The translations under genes and the position numbers were made by a program. Of a DNA stretch of 59,705 bases, positions 52,114 through 59,705 are shown one piece after another (positions within the stretch are counted from its first letter, which is position 1; every line of letters begins with the position of its first letter). This stretch comes from Pontibacter roseus DSM 17521. Its GTDB lineage: Bacteria > Bacteroidota > Bacteroidia > Cytophagales > Hymenobacteraceae. The notes beneath the pieces were generated by a model. It was not told the DNA's origin. It did no database searches and saw only the letters and a list, made by a program, of their open reading frames with translations. Where the stretch lies: contig NZ_KB890761.1 in assembly GCF_000373265.1 (NCBI RefSeq), positions 1,305,333 to 1,365,037 of the forward strand, given 5' to 3'.

Positions 52114-53094
52114 TCAGGGAATCAGTTGCTCGCGGAGCAGCTGCTCCTCTGGTTCTATAGCAATGCCATACCTTAGCTGGAGCTGCTGGAGCTGCTGGAG
52201 CGTGTTTCTGAGAAATGACTGGTGAGCCTCCGTATTTGGATGGAAAGGCCGGTGTGCCAGCGCCCGCCGCATTTTTCCCCATTCTTTATGAAAGGCGATG
52301 AAATCCGGGTGAAGGTAAGCGGCTGTGAACTTCTCCCAGATATAATCCTCTGCGGTTTCAGTGGGGTGTAGCATGTCGCGGCCGTAGAAGCGGTAATCGC
52401 GCAAATCGTCCAGCATGATTTCGTAGGCCGGAAAGTAAGACACCTCCTCATGCCGCTCCACCAACAGGTGGCAGATGACGCGCAGCAACGCCTTGCTGAC
52501 GCTGTTGGTCTCTAAGGTTTCTTTAATGTGCCGCACGGGACTGACGGTGAGCAGCACCTTCAAGCCTGGGTTCAGCCTGCGCAGTTGGTACAAGGTATAG
52601 CCAAAGGCATTCATCATCTCATCGGTGGAGAGGAGTTGGCGCGTGAAGTTGCGGGCGGGCAGTCTATGGCAGTTAGCAACCACTTGGCCGGTGCTGTGCA
52701 GACGGTACCCAACGGCTGTGCCCAAGGTGATGATGAGCAGCTTGGCCTCTTGTAGTGCCTGTTGCGTGGTTTGAAGCCGATGCGAGATGAGCTGCAGCAG
52801 CTCGGTTTTGTCGGGGGAGGAGAGGGAGGAATGCAAGTCATATGCGTACCAAATGCCTTGGTGCTGCACGAGGTGCTGTTCCCAATCAGGCTGTTCACCC
52901 GTGGCCGCATCCAGTAATTTGCAGACAGACAAAGGATTGAAGATAGTGCCGAATGGGCTGACAAGCACCTTTGCCTTGTTCTGCCGCAGCCTATTGCCTA
53001 TCACATCGGCAAAGCAGGAGCCCATGGTCACGATGCCATCCTGCAGTGTCAGGTCGAGTCCGCTGGAGGGGATGTTTACTTCTGTCCGAAACAT
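52114..53094 (-). CDS. GSCFA-domain protein
   Basis: A 326-residue protein with the GSCFA domain, named for the motif seen here as VTMGSCFADVIGNRLRQNK (about residues 22-40). FGTIFNPLSV and LLIITLGTAVGYRL follow, with NCHRLPARNF later and MLHPTETAEDYIWEKF near residue 240. The fold is SGNH-hydrolase-like (GSC with Ser, later DxxHP-like DMLHPT), so an esterase or acyltransferase is likely but unproven. The coding frame starts at an ATG directly preceded on its own strand by three copies of ATACCT. The DUF255 gene follows on the same strand after 98 bp. Confidence 0.9.
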   Translation of the reverse strand: MFRTEVNIPSSGLDLTLQDGIVTMGSCFADVIGNRLRQNKAKVLVSPFGTIFNPLSVCKLLDAATGEQPDWEQHLVQHQGIWYAYDLHSSLSSPDKTELLQLISHRLQTTQQALQEAKLLIITLGTAVGYRLHSTGQVVANCHRLPARNFTRQLLSTDEMMNAFGYTLYQLRRLNPGLKVLLTVSPVRHIKETLETNSVSKALLRVICHLLVERHEEVSYFPAYEIMLDDLRDYRFYGRDMLHPTETAEDYIWEKFTAAYLHPDFIAFHKEWGKMRRALAHRPFHPNTEAHQSFLRNTLQQLQQLQLRYGIAIEPEEQLLREQLIP

Positions 53095-53112
53095 AGGTAT
53101 AGGTATAGGTAT
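53095..53112 (-). repeat. Triple tandem AGGTAT abutting the GSCFA start codon
   Basis: Three perfect 6-bp units (ATACCT on the coding strand) end at the ATG. They occupy the ribosome-binding position, where no Shine-Dalgarno sequence is present. They also form part of the window-wide GGTATA motif. Confidence 0.9.
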
Positions 53113-53150
53113 GCCTTGCTGTTACAAGATAAGCCGGAGCAGGTAACAAA

Positions 53151-53181
53151 AAAAGCGCCCTGCTGTGGGCAGGGCGCTTTT
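53151..53181 (-). terminator. Terminator between rplI and the GSCFA gene
   Basis: The 13-bp perfect stem AAAAGCGCCCTGC (53151-53163) / GCAGGGCGCTTTT (53169-53181) has a 5-nt loop. Reading the minus strand it is followed by TTTTTGTTACC, so it ends the rpsF-rpsR-rplI operon. Confidence 0.9.
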
Positions 53182-53206
53182 GGTATAGATTATTTTCAGC
53201 TTAGTG

Positions 53207-53650
53207 CTATTCAGCAACTACGTTGAAACGTACCTGGTGCTTCACTTCTTTGTGCAGGTTCAGCGTGGCAGTATATTCGCCGGCTGTTTTCACGTCCTGG
53301 TCAAAAGAAATACGCTTGCGATCCACATCGTGACCTTTAGCCTTAAGCGCCTCAGCAATCTGGTTAGTAGTTACTGAACCGAAAATCTTTCCGGTCTCAC
53401 CTACTTTAGCTGGAATCTCCAGCGTGATATCACCGATGCTGTTTGCCAGTTCCTGCGCGTCGTTCTGGATTTTCTCCAGTTTGTGGGAGGCCTGACGTAC
53501 GTTTTCAGCTACGATTTTCTTGTTCGTCTTGTCAGCGATAACCGCCAGCCCTTGCGGGATAAGGTAGTTACGGCCATATCCTGGCTTTACAGTAACGATA
53601 TCGTTCTTGTAGCCCAGGTTCTTAACGTCATCTCTAAGTATTACTTCCAT
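53207..53650 (-). CDS. rplI: 50S ribosomal protein L9
   Basis: A 147-residue ribosomal protein with the L9 signature MEVILRDDVKNLGYKNDIVTVKPGYGRNYLIPQGLA at the N-terminus (binds 23S rRNA), a long connecting helix (KLEKIQNDAQELANS) and the C-terminal domain (KIFGSVTTNQIAEALKAKGHDVDRKRI). The ATG at 53650 is fixed by a strong Shine-Dalgarno AAGGAGGG about 7 nt upstream; an in-frame TTG two codons earlier is not the start. Last gene of the rpsF-rpsR-rplI operon, closed by the terminator at 53151-53181. Confidence 0.98.
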   Translation of the reverse strand: MEVILRDDVKNLGYKNDIVTVKPGYGRNYLIPQGLAVIADKTNKKIVAENVRQASHKLEKIQNDAQELANSIGDITLEIPAKVGETGKIFGSVTTNQIAEALKAKGHDVDRKRISFDQDVKTAGEYTATLNLHKEVKHQVRFNVVAE

Positions 53651-53663
53651 TATCAATCCCTCC

Positions 53664-53915
53664 TTATTTTAAAGAATCTGTTACGTAAGGCAGAATAGCC
53701 AAGTGGCGTGCACGGGCAACAGCCTGTGACACCTTGCGCTGGAACTTAAGGCTAGTGCCTGTCAACCTTCTTGGAAGGATTTTGCCCTGCTCGTTCACGA
53801 ACTTAAGCAGGAAGTTGCCGTCTTTGTAGTCAATGTACTTGATACCGCTCTTCTTGAAGCGGCAGTATTTCTGACGGTTATCTTGTTTGTGTACTCTTTC
53901 GTTTACTAAGCTCAT
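53664..53915 (-). CDS. rpsR: 30S ribosomal protein S18
   Basis: An 83-residue small-subunit protein that pairs with S6 on the platform of the 30S. It shows [17 protein letters not shown], then [34 protein letters not shown], the standard S18 core. Its ATG overlaps the rpsF stop by one base (TAATG), giving translational coupling, and rplI follows 13 nt after its stop. Confidence 0.98.
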   Translation of the reverse strand: MSLVNERVHKQDNRQKYCRFKKSGIKYIDYKDGNFLLKFVNEQGKILPRRLTGTSLKFQRKVSQAVARARHLAILPYVTDSLK

Positions 53916-54283
53916 TATGCTTTAACCTCCTCTTTTTTAGCCTGTGATTTGAACTCACCTTTTCTTCTGCGCTCATTGTAAGTCACAGCGTGCTTGTCTA
54001 GGGCAGTGGTCAGGAAGCGAACAACTTTTTCGTCGCGGCGATAAGCCAGCTCAAGCACATCAATTACAGTAGATGGAGCCTTAAACTCGATGAGGTGATA
54101 GAAACCAGTGGATTTCTTCTGGATTGGGTAAGCAAGCTTACGTAGACCCCAGTTCTCTTCGTGGATAATGTCGGCGCTATTTTCCTTAAGCACCTGTCTG
54201 AACTTCTCGACCGTTTCCTGCATCTGAGTCTCGTTAAGCAACGGAGTCAGGATGAAGACCGTTTCGTAATTTTTTAATTCCAT
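53915..54283 (-). CDS. rpsF: 30S ribosomal protein S6
   Basis: A 122-residue ribosomal protein with the S6 pattern [46 protein letters not shown] and [26 protein letters not shown]. The C-terminal tail is short and basic. The frame is open further upstream (to 54376), but the ATG at 54283 starts the conserved protein and lies just inside a well-formed promoter. First gene of the S6-S18-L9 operon. Confidence 0.98.
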   Translation of the reverse strand: MELKNYETVFILTPLLNETQMQETVEKFRQVLKENSADIIHEENWGLRKLAYPIQKKSTGFYHLIEFKAPSTVIDVLELAYRRDEKVVRFLTTALDKHAVTYNERRRKGEFKSQAKKEEVKA

Positions 54284-54313
54284 TTGGTTATGAGAATTTT
54301 TTGTTTTAGGGTG

Positions 54314-54344
54314 CAAATATACATCAATGATTCTGTAATACAAA
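54314..54344 (-). promoter_or_regulatory. Bacteroidota promoter of the rpsF-rpsR-rplI operon
   Basis: On the minus strand TTTG (54341-54344), a 19-nt spacer and TATATTTG (54314-54321) match the TTTG-N19-TAnnTTTG consensus exactly. The transcript would begin about 24 nt before the rpsF ATG. Confidence 0.75.
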
Positions 54345-54728
54345 AACTTGCGCCAAATTTTAAGGTATGGGTACAACCGGATAGGACACGTACACAGCAG
54401 GTGCTGCTATACCTCTTAAAAGATATATATTAATAAGGAGTAGGAGGAAATTCCAAAATTACTGCGGTATTTACTTAAATAGCTGAAAATGAAAAGGTTT
54501 TGACAACAAAAACAGAAATAATTAAGTTCAACAAGGATGTTGTCCAGAATGGCCTGTAGCAGGGAAATTATTGTATCAAAACAGGATAGTAAAAGCCTGT
54601 GAGCACTCTGCTTATTTAGAATCAGTTTAAATAAAATGCCCTTTAAACGAAAAGAACAAAGGAAATACGCTACAAGGTGTGGTGCCTTCAGTGATATTGT
54701 GTATAGGGCCAAAAATAAACATATAATG
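54345..54728. other. AT-rich divergent intergenic region between rpsF and actA promoters
   Basis: Nearly 400 bp with no supported gene. A 98-codon minus-strand frame (54416-54712) is rich in Phe, Leu, Ser and Cys as expected of random AT-rich DNA and lacks a ribosome binding site. Two TATACC/GGTATG-type words lie near 54364-54413. Confidence 0.5.
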
Positions 54729-54759
54729 TTTGATTAATGGGTTTCAGGTAGTAAGTTTG
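54729..54759 (+). promoter_or_regulatory. Bacteroidota promoter of the alternative complex III operon
   Basis: TTTG (54729-54732), 19-nt spacer, TAAGTTTG (54752-54759): an exact TTTG-N19-TAnnTTTG match. The leader to the actA ATG would be about 45 nt. Confidence 0.75.
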
Positions 54760-54810
54760 TGCCCGTAAAGTAATTTCACCATCATACTAAACACACAAGT
54801 GATCCTGGCT

Positions 54811-56082
54811 ATGATTAGCTGTATACGAAGAGCAAAAACCAAATTACTGATTGCCTTTTTGTTTTCTCTGGCGACTACTTTCGGGTTGTCGACTCCAGGG
54901 GCGGCACAGGGCGGTGTAGGTCTGAAACCAGAAGATCCTGCCATCGTGAGCGCAGGTGAGGCCTTGTACAAGAACAACTGCGTTGTCTGTCACTCTGTTG
55001 GAGATGATGTGGTGGTTGGTCCTGGCTTAAAAGGTATAAATGAGCGTAGAGCGCAGCCTTGGCTGATTAGCTGGATTAAGAACTCACAGGCGTTGATTCA
55101 GTCCGGCGACAAAGATGCAGTAGCCGTTTACAACCAGTTCAACAAGCAGGCGATGCCTTCTTTCGCCTTCTCTGACGAAGAGGTGGTGTCTATCCTTACC
55201 TACATTAAATCAGCTGAATCAGTAGCTGCCGAGACTGCTGGCCCGGCTAGCGGAGCGGAAACTGCTCCAGGTCAGAATGTGGGTACAGATGCCGTAGGTG
55301 CAGTTGGAGGCTATCTGGACATTGTTCTGGTGGTGCTGATTGTGGTGCTGATAGTGTTGGTAGTGACCCTGTTGCTGATTACCTCCCTGCTGAAGAACTA
55401 CTTGAACAAGAACAAGCAGCTGGATGAGTATGACGCAGAGGTGGTTAACCAGCGTTTCGACTTCTCCAAGGTGTACAAGTCAAAAGCGGTTCGCACGCTG
55501 GTTGTGCTGATATTCGTGGTGGTGTTGTTGGATTTGGGACTTAACAAGGTGATGGGCATAGGTATACAGGAGGGATACGCTCCTAAGCAGCCAATCGCTT
55601 TCTCGCATAAACTGCACGCAGGTGAGCACCAGATTGACTGTAACTACTGCCACACTACCGTGTACAAAGGCAAGAGCGCCAGCATACCGTCGGCAAACAT
55701 CTGTATGAACTGCCACAGCCAAATCAAGGCAGAGTCTCCTGAAATCCAGAAGATATACAAGGCCATAGAGCGCAATAAGCCAATTGAGTGGGTTCGTATC
55801 CACAACCTGCCTGACCTGGCTTACTTCAACCACGCACAGCATACGCAGGTGGCCGGTGTGGAGTGCCAGACGTGCCACGGCCCAATCCAGGAGATGGAGG
55901 TTGTTTACCAGTACTCCCCTCTCACCATGGGCTGGTGTATTGATTGCCACCGCGAAACTCCGCTTAACACAGAAGGAAATGCATATTATGACAACCTGGT
56001 GAAACTGCATGAGCAGAGCTCTAAAGGTGCCTTCACAGTGGCTTCTAATGGTGGTACAGAATGTTCCAAATGCCACTATTAA
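54811..56082 (+). CDS. actA: Alternative complex III cytochrome c subunit ActA with N-terminal monoheme domain
   Basis: A 423-residue multiheme cytochrome. An N-terminal signal peptide or anchor (to about PGAAQ, residue 33) is followed by a class I monoheme domain with CVVCH (about 55) and a likely axial Met in KQAMPSFAF. Then come two membrane segments (about 170-200 and 230-250). The C-terminal pentaheme part has CNYCH, CMNCH, CQTCH, CIDCH and CSKCH (about 275-420). It passes electrons from menaquinol oxidation in alternative complex III. The single-heme domain is of the kind found on a separate subunit (ActE) in some complexes, so this looks like a fusion or extra heme domain. The ATG at 54811 is preferred over a GTG at 54799. 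Confidence 0.93.
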   Translation: MISCIRRAKTKLLIAFLFSLATTFGLSTPGAAQGGVGLKPEDPAIVSAGEALYKNNCVVCHSVGDDVVVGPGLKGINERRAQPWLISWIKNSQALIQSGDKDAVAVYNQFNKQAMPSFAFSDEEVVSILTYIKSAESVAAETAGPASGAETAPGQNVGTDAVGAVGGYLDIVLVVLIVVLIVLVVTLLLITSLLKNYLNKNKQLDEYDAEVVNQRFDFSKVYKSKAVRTLVVLIFVVVLLDLGLNKVMGIGIQEGYAPKQPIAFSHKLHAGEHQIDCNYCHTTVYKGKSASIPSANICMNCHSQIKAESPEIQKIYKAIERNKPIEWVRIHNLPDLAYFNHAQHTQVAGVECQTCHGPIQEMEVVYQYSPLTMGWCIDCHRETPLNTEGNAYYDNLVKLHEQSSKGAFTVASNGGTECSKCHY

Positions 56083-56118
56083 TCAATTAATAAAGGATTC
56101 GAGTTTTCTAGATATAAT

Positions 56119-59100
56119 ATGCAAGACAGAATAAAATACTGGAAGGGAATAGAGGAGCTTGAAAATACTCCTGAGTTCGCAAAACATGCTCATAATGAGT
56201 TTCCAGAATTCCTGCCGATAAACGAAACTAATGGAGCAGGAGAGTCTTCAGGTGTTACTGCTCCTAGAAGAGACTTCCTGAAACTGTTAGGCTTTGGTTT
56301 GGCGGCAGCCACGCTAGCTTCATGTGAGGCCCCGGTAAGAAAAGCCATACCTTACCTGAACAAGCCGGTAGATGTAGAGCCAGGTGTAGCTAACTGGTAT
56401 GCCTCTACTTATTACAACGATGGTGATTTCAACAGCATCCTGGTGAAGGCACGCGAAGGTCGTCCTATAAAGATTGAGCCAAACCCTGGCTCTTCACTCA
56501 CACCAAGAGGTACAAGCCCAAAGGCACAGGCTTCTGTGCTTAGCCTGTATGACAACAACAGACTGCGCACACCGCTTATCAAAGGAAAAGAGGCGCAGTG
56601 GGACCAAGTAGACAAAGAAATAAGAGCAGCACTCGCCGGAGCAAATGGCAAAGTCGCTCTTGTATCATCTACCGTTATCAGCCCATCAACCAAACAACTG
56701 ATTAACGAGTTCGGTGCCGGGCTAGGCAATTTCGAGCACGTTACCTATGATGCCAACTCTGCATCTGCCCTAATCGGTGCGAACGGAGGCACGGTGCCAG
56801 GATATGACTTCAGCAAAGCGAACATTATCGTAAGCATCAACGCTGATTTCCTGGGCACCTGGATTGCTCCAATTCCATTCGCTAACCAGTACATCCAAAA
56901 CAGAAAGGTATCTTCTGATAAGCGAAATATGTCGCGTCACTACCAGTTTGAGGCCATTATGTCGCTGACTGGTGCGAATGCTGACGTTCGAGTTCCAATT
57001 AAGCCATCAGAAGAGCTGGCTGTAGTGACAGCTATTTACAATGGCCTCTCAGGGCAAGGCGCGAGCGCTCCTGCCAATGTGGATAAGAAAGCTATTGATG
57101 CAGCTATCAAGGATTTGAGAGCCAACAATGGTCGCGCCTTGGTAGTGTCTGGTTCTAACGACCCTGCTGTACAGACGCTGGTGACAGCCATCAATAAGAC
57201 AATAGGTTCAGAAGGTGCTACCATTGACACGGCTGCTCCTTTCTATACCAAGCAAGGCAGTGATGCGCAGATGCTGCGCCTGATTGAAGAAATGAACAAT
57301 GGTAGCGTTGCTGCCGTGTTCTTCTACAATGCAAACCCGGTATACGACCATCCGCTTGCGGAACGTGTGGTGAGCGGCTTGAAGCGTGTGCCACTGAAGG
57401 TGTCTTTCGCTGACCGTGTGGAAGAGACAGCTTCTCTTGCAGATTACGTAACGCCAGACCACCACTACCTGGAATCGTGGAATGACTACGAGCCGAAAAG
57501 AGGCTTTATCTCTTTGGCTCAGCCGGTAATCAGCCCGATTTTCATGACGCGCCAGATGCAGGACAGCCTGCTGGCCTGGAGCGGCAACAAGACCACATAC
57601 TACGATTATATCCGCAACAACTGGAGAAAAGCAGCGACAGGAGACTTCAACGCCTTCTGGGAAAAAGCTGTGCACGATGGTGTGTTGCAGAATGGAACAA
57701 GCATGCTGGCTGTGAATACAGGAGCTGCCAGCACCATGACTGCTTCAGAGGCTGCCGGAAGAGCTGCAAAAGCCGCTGGAAAAGGGATTGAGGCTGTTGT
57801 GTATGAGAAAGTGGCGATAGGCACTGGCTCAGAAGCCAACAACCCATGGTTGCAGGAGATGGCGGATCCAATCACCAAAGCTACTTGGGACAACTACATT
57901 ACGATGCCACGCAGAATGGCAGAAGAAATGGGAGTGGTACAGGGCAATGTGATGAAGGTGTCGTTTGGCAACGGCAAATCCATAGAGCTGCCAGTGCTCG
58001 TTCAGCCAGGACAGGCACAGGGCACAGTAGGTATAGCCATGGGCTATGGACGTCAGCTGGATTCCATGCCGACGGCAAAAGGACGTGGCGCCAATGCTTT
58101 CCCTATTGCCACTGTGGTAGACGACGCCATCCTATATACAGGTGCCGTTCAACTGGAGAAGACAAACTCTACTATTGAGATTGCCCAGATGCAGACGCAC
58201 CACACTATCATGGACCGCCTGATAGTGCAGGAGAACACACTGGCAAAATACCAGGAGAACCCGAAAGAGGTTACCGAATACATCCGCCTTGCTACACACG
58301 AGGGGCCTGCGAAGCCAGCCGCTATCTCTCTTTGGGAGGATTACGAGTACAAGAACCACCACTGGGGTATGGTGATTGACCTCAACTCCTGTATAGGTTG
58401 CGGTGCGTGTACTATTAGCTGCCAGGCAGAGAACAACATTCCTGTGGTAGGCAAGCAAGAGGTATTAAATCGCAGAGAGATGCACTGGATGCGTATCGAT
58501 AGATACTACAGCTCTGTGGAACACGAGGAGAAGGATTACAAAACCATGGAGGATCCTGCTGAGAATCCAAGCGTAATCTTCCAGCCAATGATGTGCCAGC
58601 ACTGTAACCACGCTCCATGTGAGACGGTTTGCCCAGTTGCTGCCACCATGCACAGCTCAGAGGGTGTTAACCAAATGGTATACAACCGCTGCGTAGGTAC
58701 CCGCTATTGCGCTAACAACTGCCCTTATAAAGTGCGCCGTTTCAACTGGTTCGCTTACGCCAACAACGACAAGTTCGACTTCAACATGAACAACGACCTG
58801 GGCAAGATGGTGTTGAACCCGGATGTGACTGTTCGTTCAAGAGGTGTGATGGAGAAATGCTCCTTCTGCGTGCAGCGTATTCAACTTGGCAAGCTAGAGG
58901 CAAAGCGTGAAAACAGAAGACCAGTGGATGGTGAGATAGTGAGTGCCTGTGCGCAGTCATGCCCTACCGATGCCATTATCTTCGGCGACATGCTGGACCC
59001 GAACAGCCGCATATCTCAGATTCTAGTGCGTGAGAATGGCGAGCGCGCTTTCCACGTACTGGAGGAACTGAACGTACAGCCAAACGTGACATACCTGACA

Positions 59101-59121
59101 AAAATTAGAAACTTAGCTTAA
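56119..59121 (+). CDS. actB: Alternative complex III iron-sulfur protein ActB (molybdopterin-oxidoreductase-like)
   Basis: A 1,000-residue periplasm-facing subunit. Near residue 50 it has a twin-arginine-like signal APRRDFLKLLGFGLAAATLASC, which also ends in a lipobox-type LASC. Residues about 80-720 resemble a molybdopterin oxidoreductase catalytic chain. The C-terminal 250 residues hold four cysteine clusters: CIGCGACTISCQ, CQHCNHAPCETVCPV, CVGTRYCANNCPY, and CSFCVQRIQ with CAQSCPTDA. ActB is known to lack the molybdenum cofactor despite this ancestry. The gene begins 36 nt after actA and is followed by actC after 20 nt. One Gly-Ile pair (VGIAMG, about residue 638) is encoded GGT-ATA. Confidence 0.95.
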   Translation: MQDRIKYWKGIEELENTPEFAKHAHNEFPEFLPINETNGAGESSGVTAPRRDFLKLLGFGLAAATLASCEAPVRKAIPYLNKPVDVEPGVANWYASTYYNDGDFNSILVKAREGRPIKIEPNPGSSLTPRGTSPKAQASVLSLYDNNRLRTPLIKGKEAQWDQVDKEIRAALAGANGKVALVSSTVISPSTKQLINEFGAGLGNFEHVTYDANSASALIGANGGTVPGYDFSKANIIVSINADFLGTWIAPIPFANQYIQNRKVSSDKRNMSRHYQFEAIMSLTGANADVRVPIKPSEELAVVTAIYNGLSGQGASAPANVDKKAIDAAIKDLRANNGRALVVSGSNDPAVQTLVTAINKTIGSEGATIDTAAPFYTKQGSDAQMLRLIEEMNNGSVAAVFFYNANPVYDHPLAERVVSGLKRVPLKVSFADRVEETASLADYVTPDHHYLESWNDYEPKRGFISLAQPVISPIFMTRQMQDSLLAWSGNKTTYYDYIRNNWRKAATGDFNAFWEKAVHDGVLQNGTSMLAVNTGAASTMTASEAAGRAAKAAGKGIEAVVYEKVAIGTGSEANNPWLQEMADPITKATWDNYITMPRRMAEEMGVVQGNVMKVSFGNGKSIELPVLVQPGQAQGTVGIAMGYGRQLDSMPTAKGRGANAFPIATVVDDAILYTGAVQLEKTNSTIEIAQMQTHHTIMDRLIVQENTLAKYQENPKEVTEYIRLATHEGPAKPAAISLWEDYEYKNHHWGMVIDLNSCIGCGACTISCQAENNIPVVGKQEVLNRREMHWMRIDRYYSSVEHEEKDYKTMEDPAENPSVIFQPMMCQHCNHAPCETVCPVAATMHSSEGVNQMVYNRCVGTRYCANNCPYKVRRFNWFAYANNDKFDFNMNNDLGKMVLNPDVTVRSRGVMEKCSFCVQRIQLGKLEAKRENRRPVDGEIVSACAQSCPTDAIIFGDMLDPNSRISQILVRENGERAFHVLEELNVQPNVTYLTKIRNLA

Positions 59122-59141
59122 TTTAAAACTTAGATAGCGCT

Positions 59142-59705
59142 ATGCAGCACGTATCTCCGATAAGAGAGCCTCTGGTAACGGGGGGTAAAACATACCACGA
59201 TATCACCGAAGATGTCTGCAGACAGGTGGAGGCGAAGCCCAACGCACGTTGGGCCGCTGCCCTGGCTGTGGCACTTGTGGGACTGGCTATTTTTCTTTGG
59301 TCCGTATACCGCACCCTTTGGTTTGGTATTGGTGAGTGGGGTCTAAACAAAACAGTAGGTTGGGCATGGGACATCACAAACTTTGTTTGGTGGGTAGGTA
59401 TCGGTCACGCCGGTACGCTTATATCAGCTATCCTCCTGCTATTCCGTCAGAAGTGGAGAACGTCCATTAACCGTGCAGCGGAAGCGATGACGATTTTCGC
59501 CGTAATCTGCGCCGCCATGTTCCCGGTACTCCACATGGGCCGTCCTTGGCTGGCTTACTGGGTACTTCCCCTGCCAAACACCTTTGGCTCGCTATGGGTG
59601 AACTTCAACTCACCTCTTCTTTGGGACGTATTCGCGATTTCAACTTACTTCTCTGTTTCCCTGGTATTCTGGTACATCGGTCTTATACCTGACTTTGCTA
59701 CCATC
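59142..59705 (+). CDS. actC: Alternative complex III membrane subunit ActC (NrfD-like), 5' part
   Basis: The first 188 codons of an open frame that runs off the window. It starts [20 protein letters not shown], a usual ActC opening, followed by membrane segments [20 protein letters not shown], a second around [22 protein letters not shown], a third ([19 protein letters not shown]) and a fourth ([20 protein letters not shown]). NrfD/PsrC-family proteins bind quinol, and ActC is the main quinol-oxidising membrane subunit of alternative complex III. The [11 protein letters not shown] and HMGRPW stretches match family motifs. The rest of the operon (actDEF) is expected beyond the window. Confidence 0.93.
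   Translation, partial: MQHVSPIREPLVTGGKTYHDITEDVCRQVEAKPNARWAAALAVALVGLAIFLWSVYRTLWFGIGEWGLNKTVGWAWDITNFVWWVGIGHAGTLISAILLLFRQKWRTSINRAAEAMTIFAVICAAMFPVLHMGRPWLAYWVLPLPNTFGSLWVNFNSPLLWDVFAISTYFSVSLVFWYIGLIPDFATI

Noticed and set aside
54416..54712. A 98-codon minus-strand frame
   Set aside because: AT-rich intergenic DNA with random-looking Leu/Phe/Ser composition, no ribosome binding site, and it lies between two outward-facing promoters.
1..59705. tRNA, rRNA, riboswitch, integrase, transposase or defence genes
   Set aside because: I looked in the gaps and among the gene products and saw none; no attachment site or insertion-sequence ends were evident.

Overview
The window looks like chromosome of a Bacteroidota bacterium. 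It is most like the Cytophagales, and a Pontibacter/Hymenobacter-type organism is my inference. The signs are an LpxC-FabZ fusion, a PorX-type regulator, type IX secretion (T9SS) substrates with both kinds of C-terminal sorting domain, a PorP/SprF protein, the start of an alternative complex III operon, and promoters of the TTTG-N19-TAnnTTTG type. No rRNA, tRNA, CRISPR, integrase or transposase was seen.

Layout. 1-4010 (minus strand): lipid A/fatty acid genes lpxC-fabZ and lpxD, then an HD phosphohydrolase. 4243-7472 (plus): porX-like regulator, tsaE and alanine dehydrogenase, tightly packed, closed by a strong terminator. 7473-8156: a non-coding stretch made of stem-loop repeats. 8157-19451: mixed housekeeping and secreted enzymes (two M28 peptidases, AI-2E transporter, GNAT, dienelactone hydrolase, NYN/OST-HTH protein, a HEYFH lipoprotein, DUF1028 protein, queA, DUF2721 protein). 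20046-28554: a 2,509-residue SprB-repeat adhesin with a type B T9SS sorting domain, followed by its PorP/SprF partner. 28629-32196 (minus): M14 peptidase and PepSY protein. 33045-40913: a second giant surface protein (2,622 residues) with a type A T9SS sorting domain. 41208-47155: DUF2459-like protein, a second M14 peptidase, DinB, an SLC13 transporter and a small membrane protein. 47331-54283 (minus): priA, a DUF255 thioredoxin-like protein, a GSCFA protein, and the rpsF-rpsR-rplI ribosomal operon. 54811-59705 (plus): actA, actB and the 5' part of actC of alternative complex III; actC runs off the window.

How the genes fit together. Much of the window concerns the cell envelope: lipid A synthesis, T9SS control (porX), two large T9SS cargo proteins, and many exported hydrolases. 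The respiratory operon at the right end is preceded by a well-formed Bacteroidota promoter, divergent from the ribosomal-protein promoter.

Most unusual signals. (1) The hexamer GGTATA/TATACC is about five-fold over-represented in hand-counted stretches, both between and inside genes. It appears to force use of the codon pair GGT-ATA for Gly-Ile, which suggests a genome-wide DNA-level motif. (2) The SprB repeats have a strict 231/234-nt period with a higher-order unit of six repeats (1398 nt) present three times. (3) The second adhesin holds a recently homogenised 221-bp duplication.
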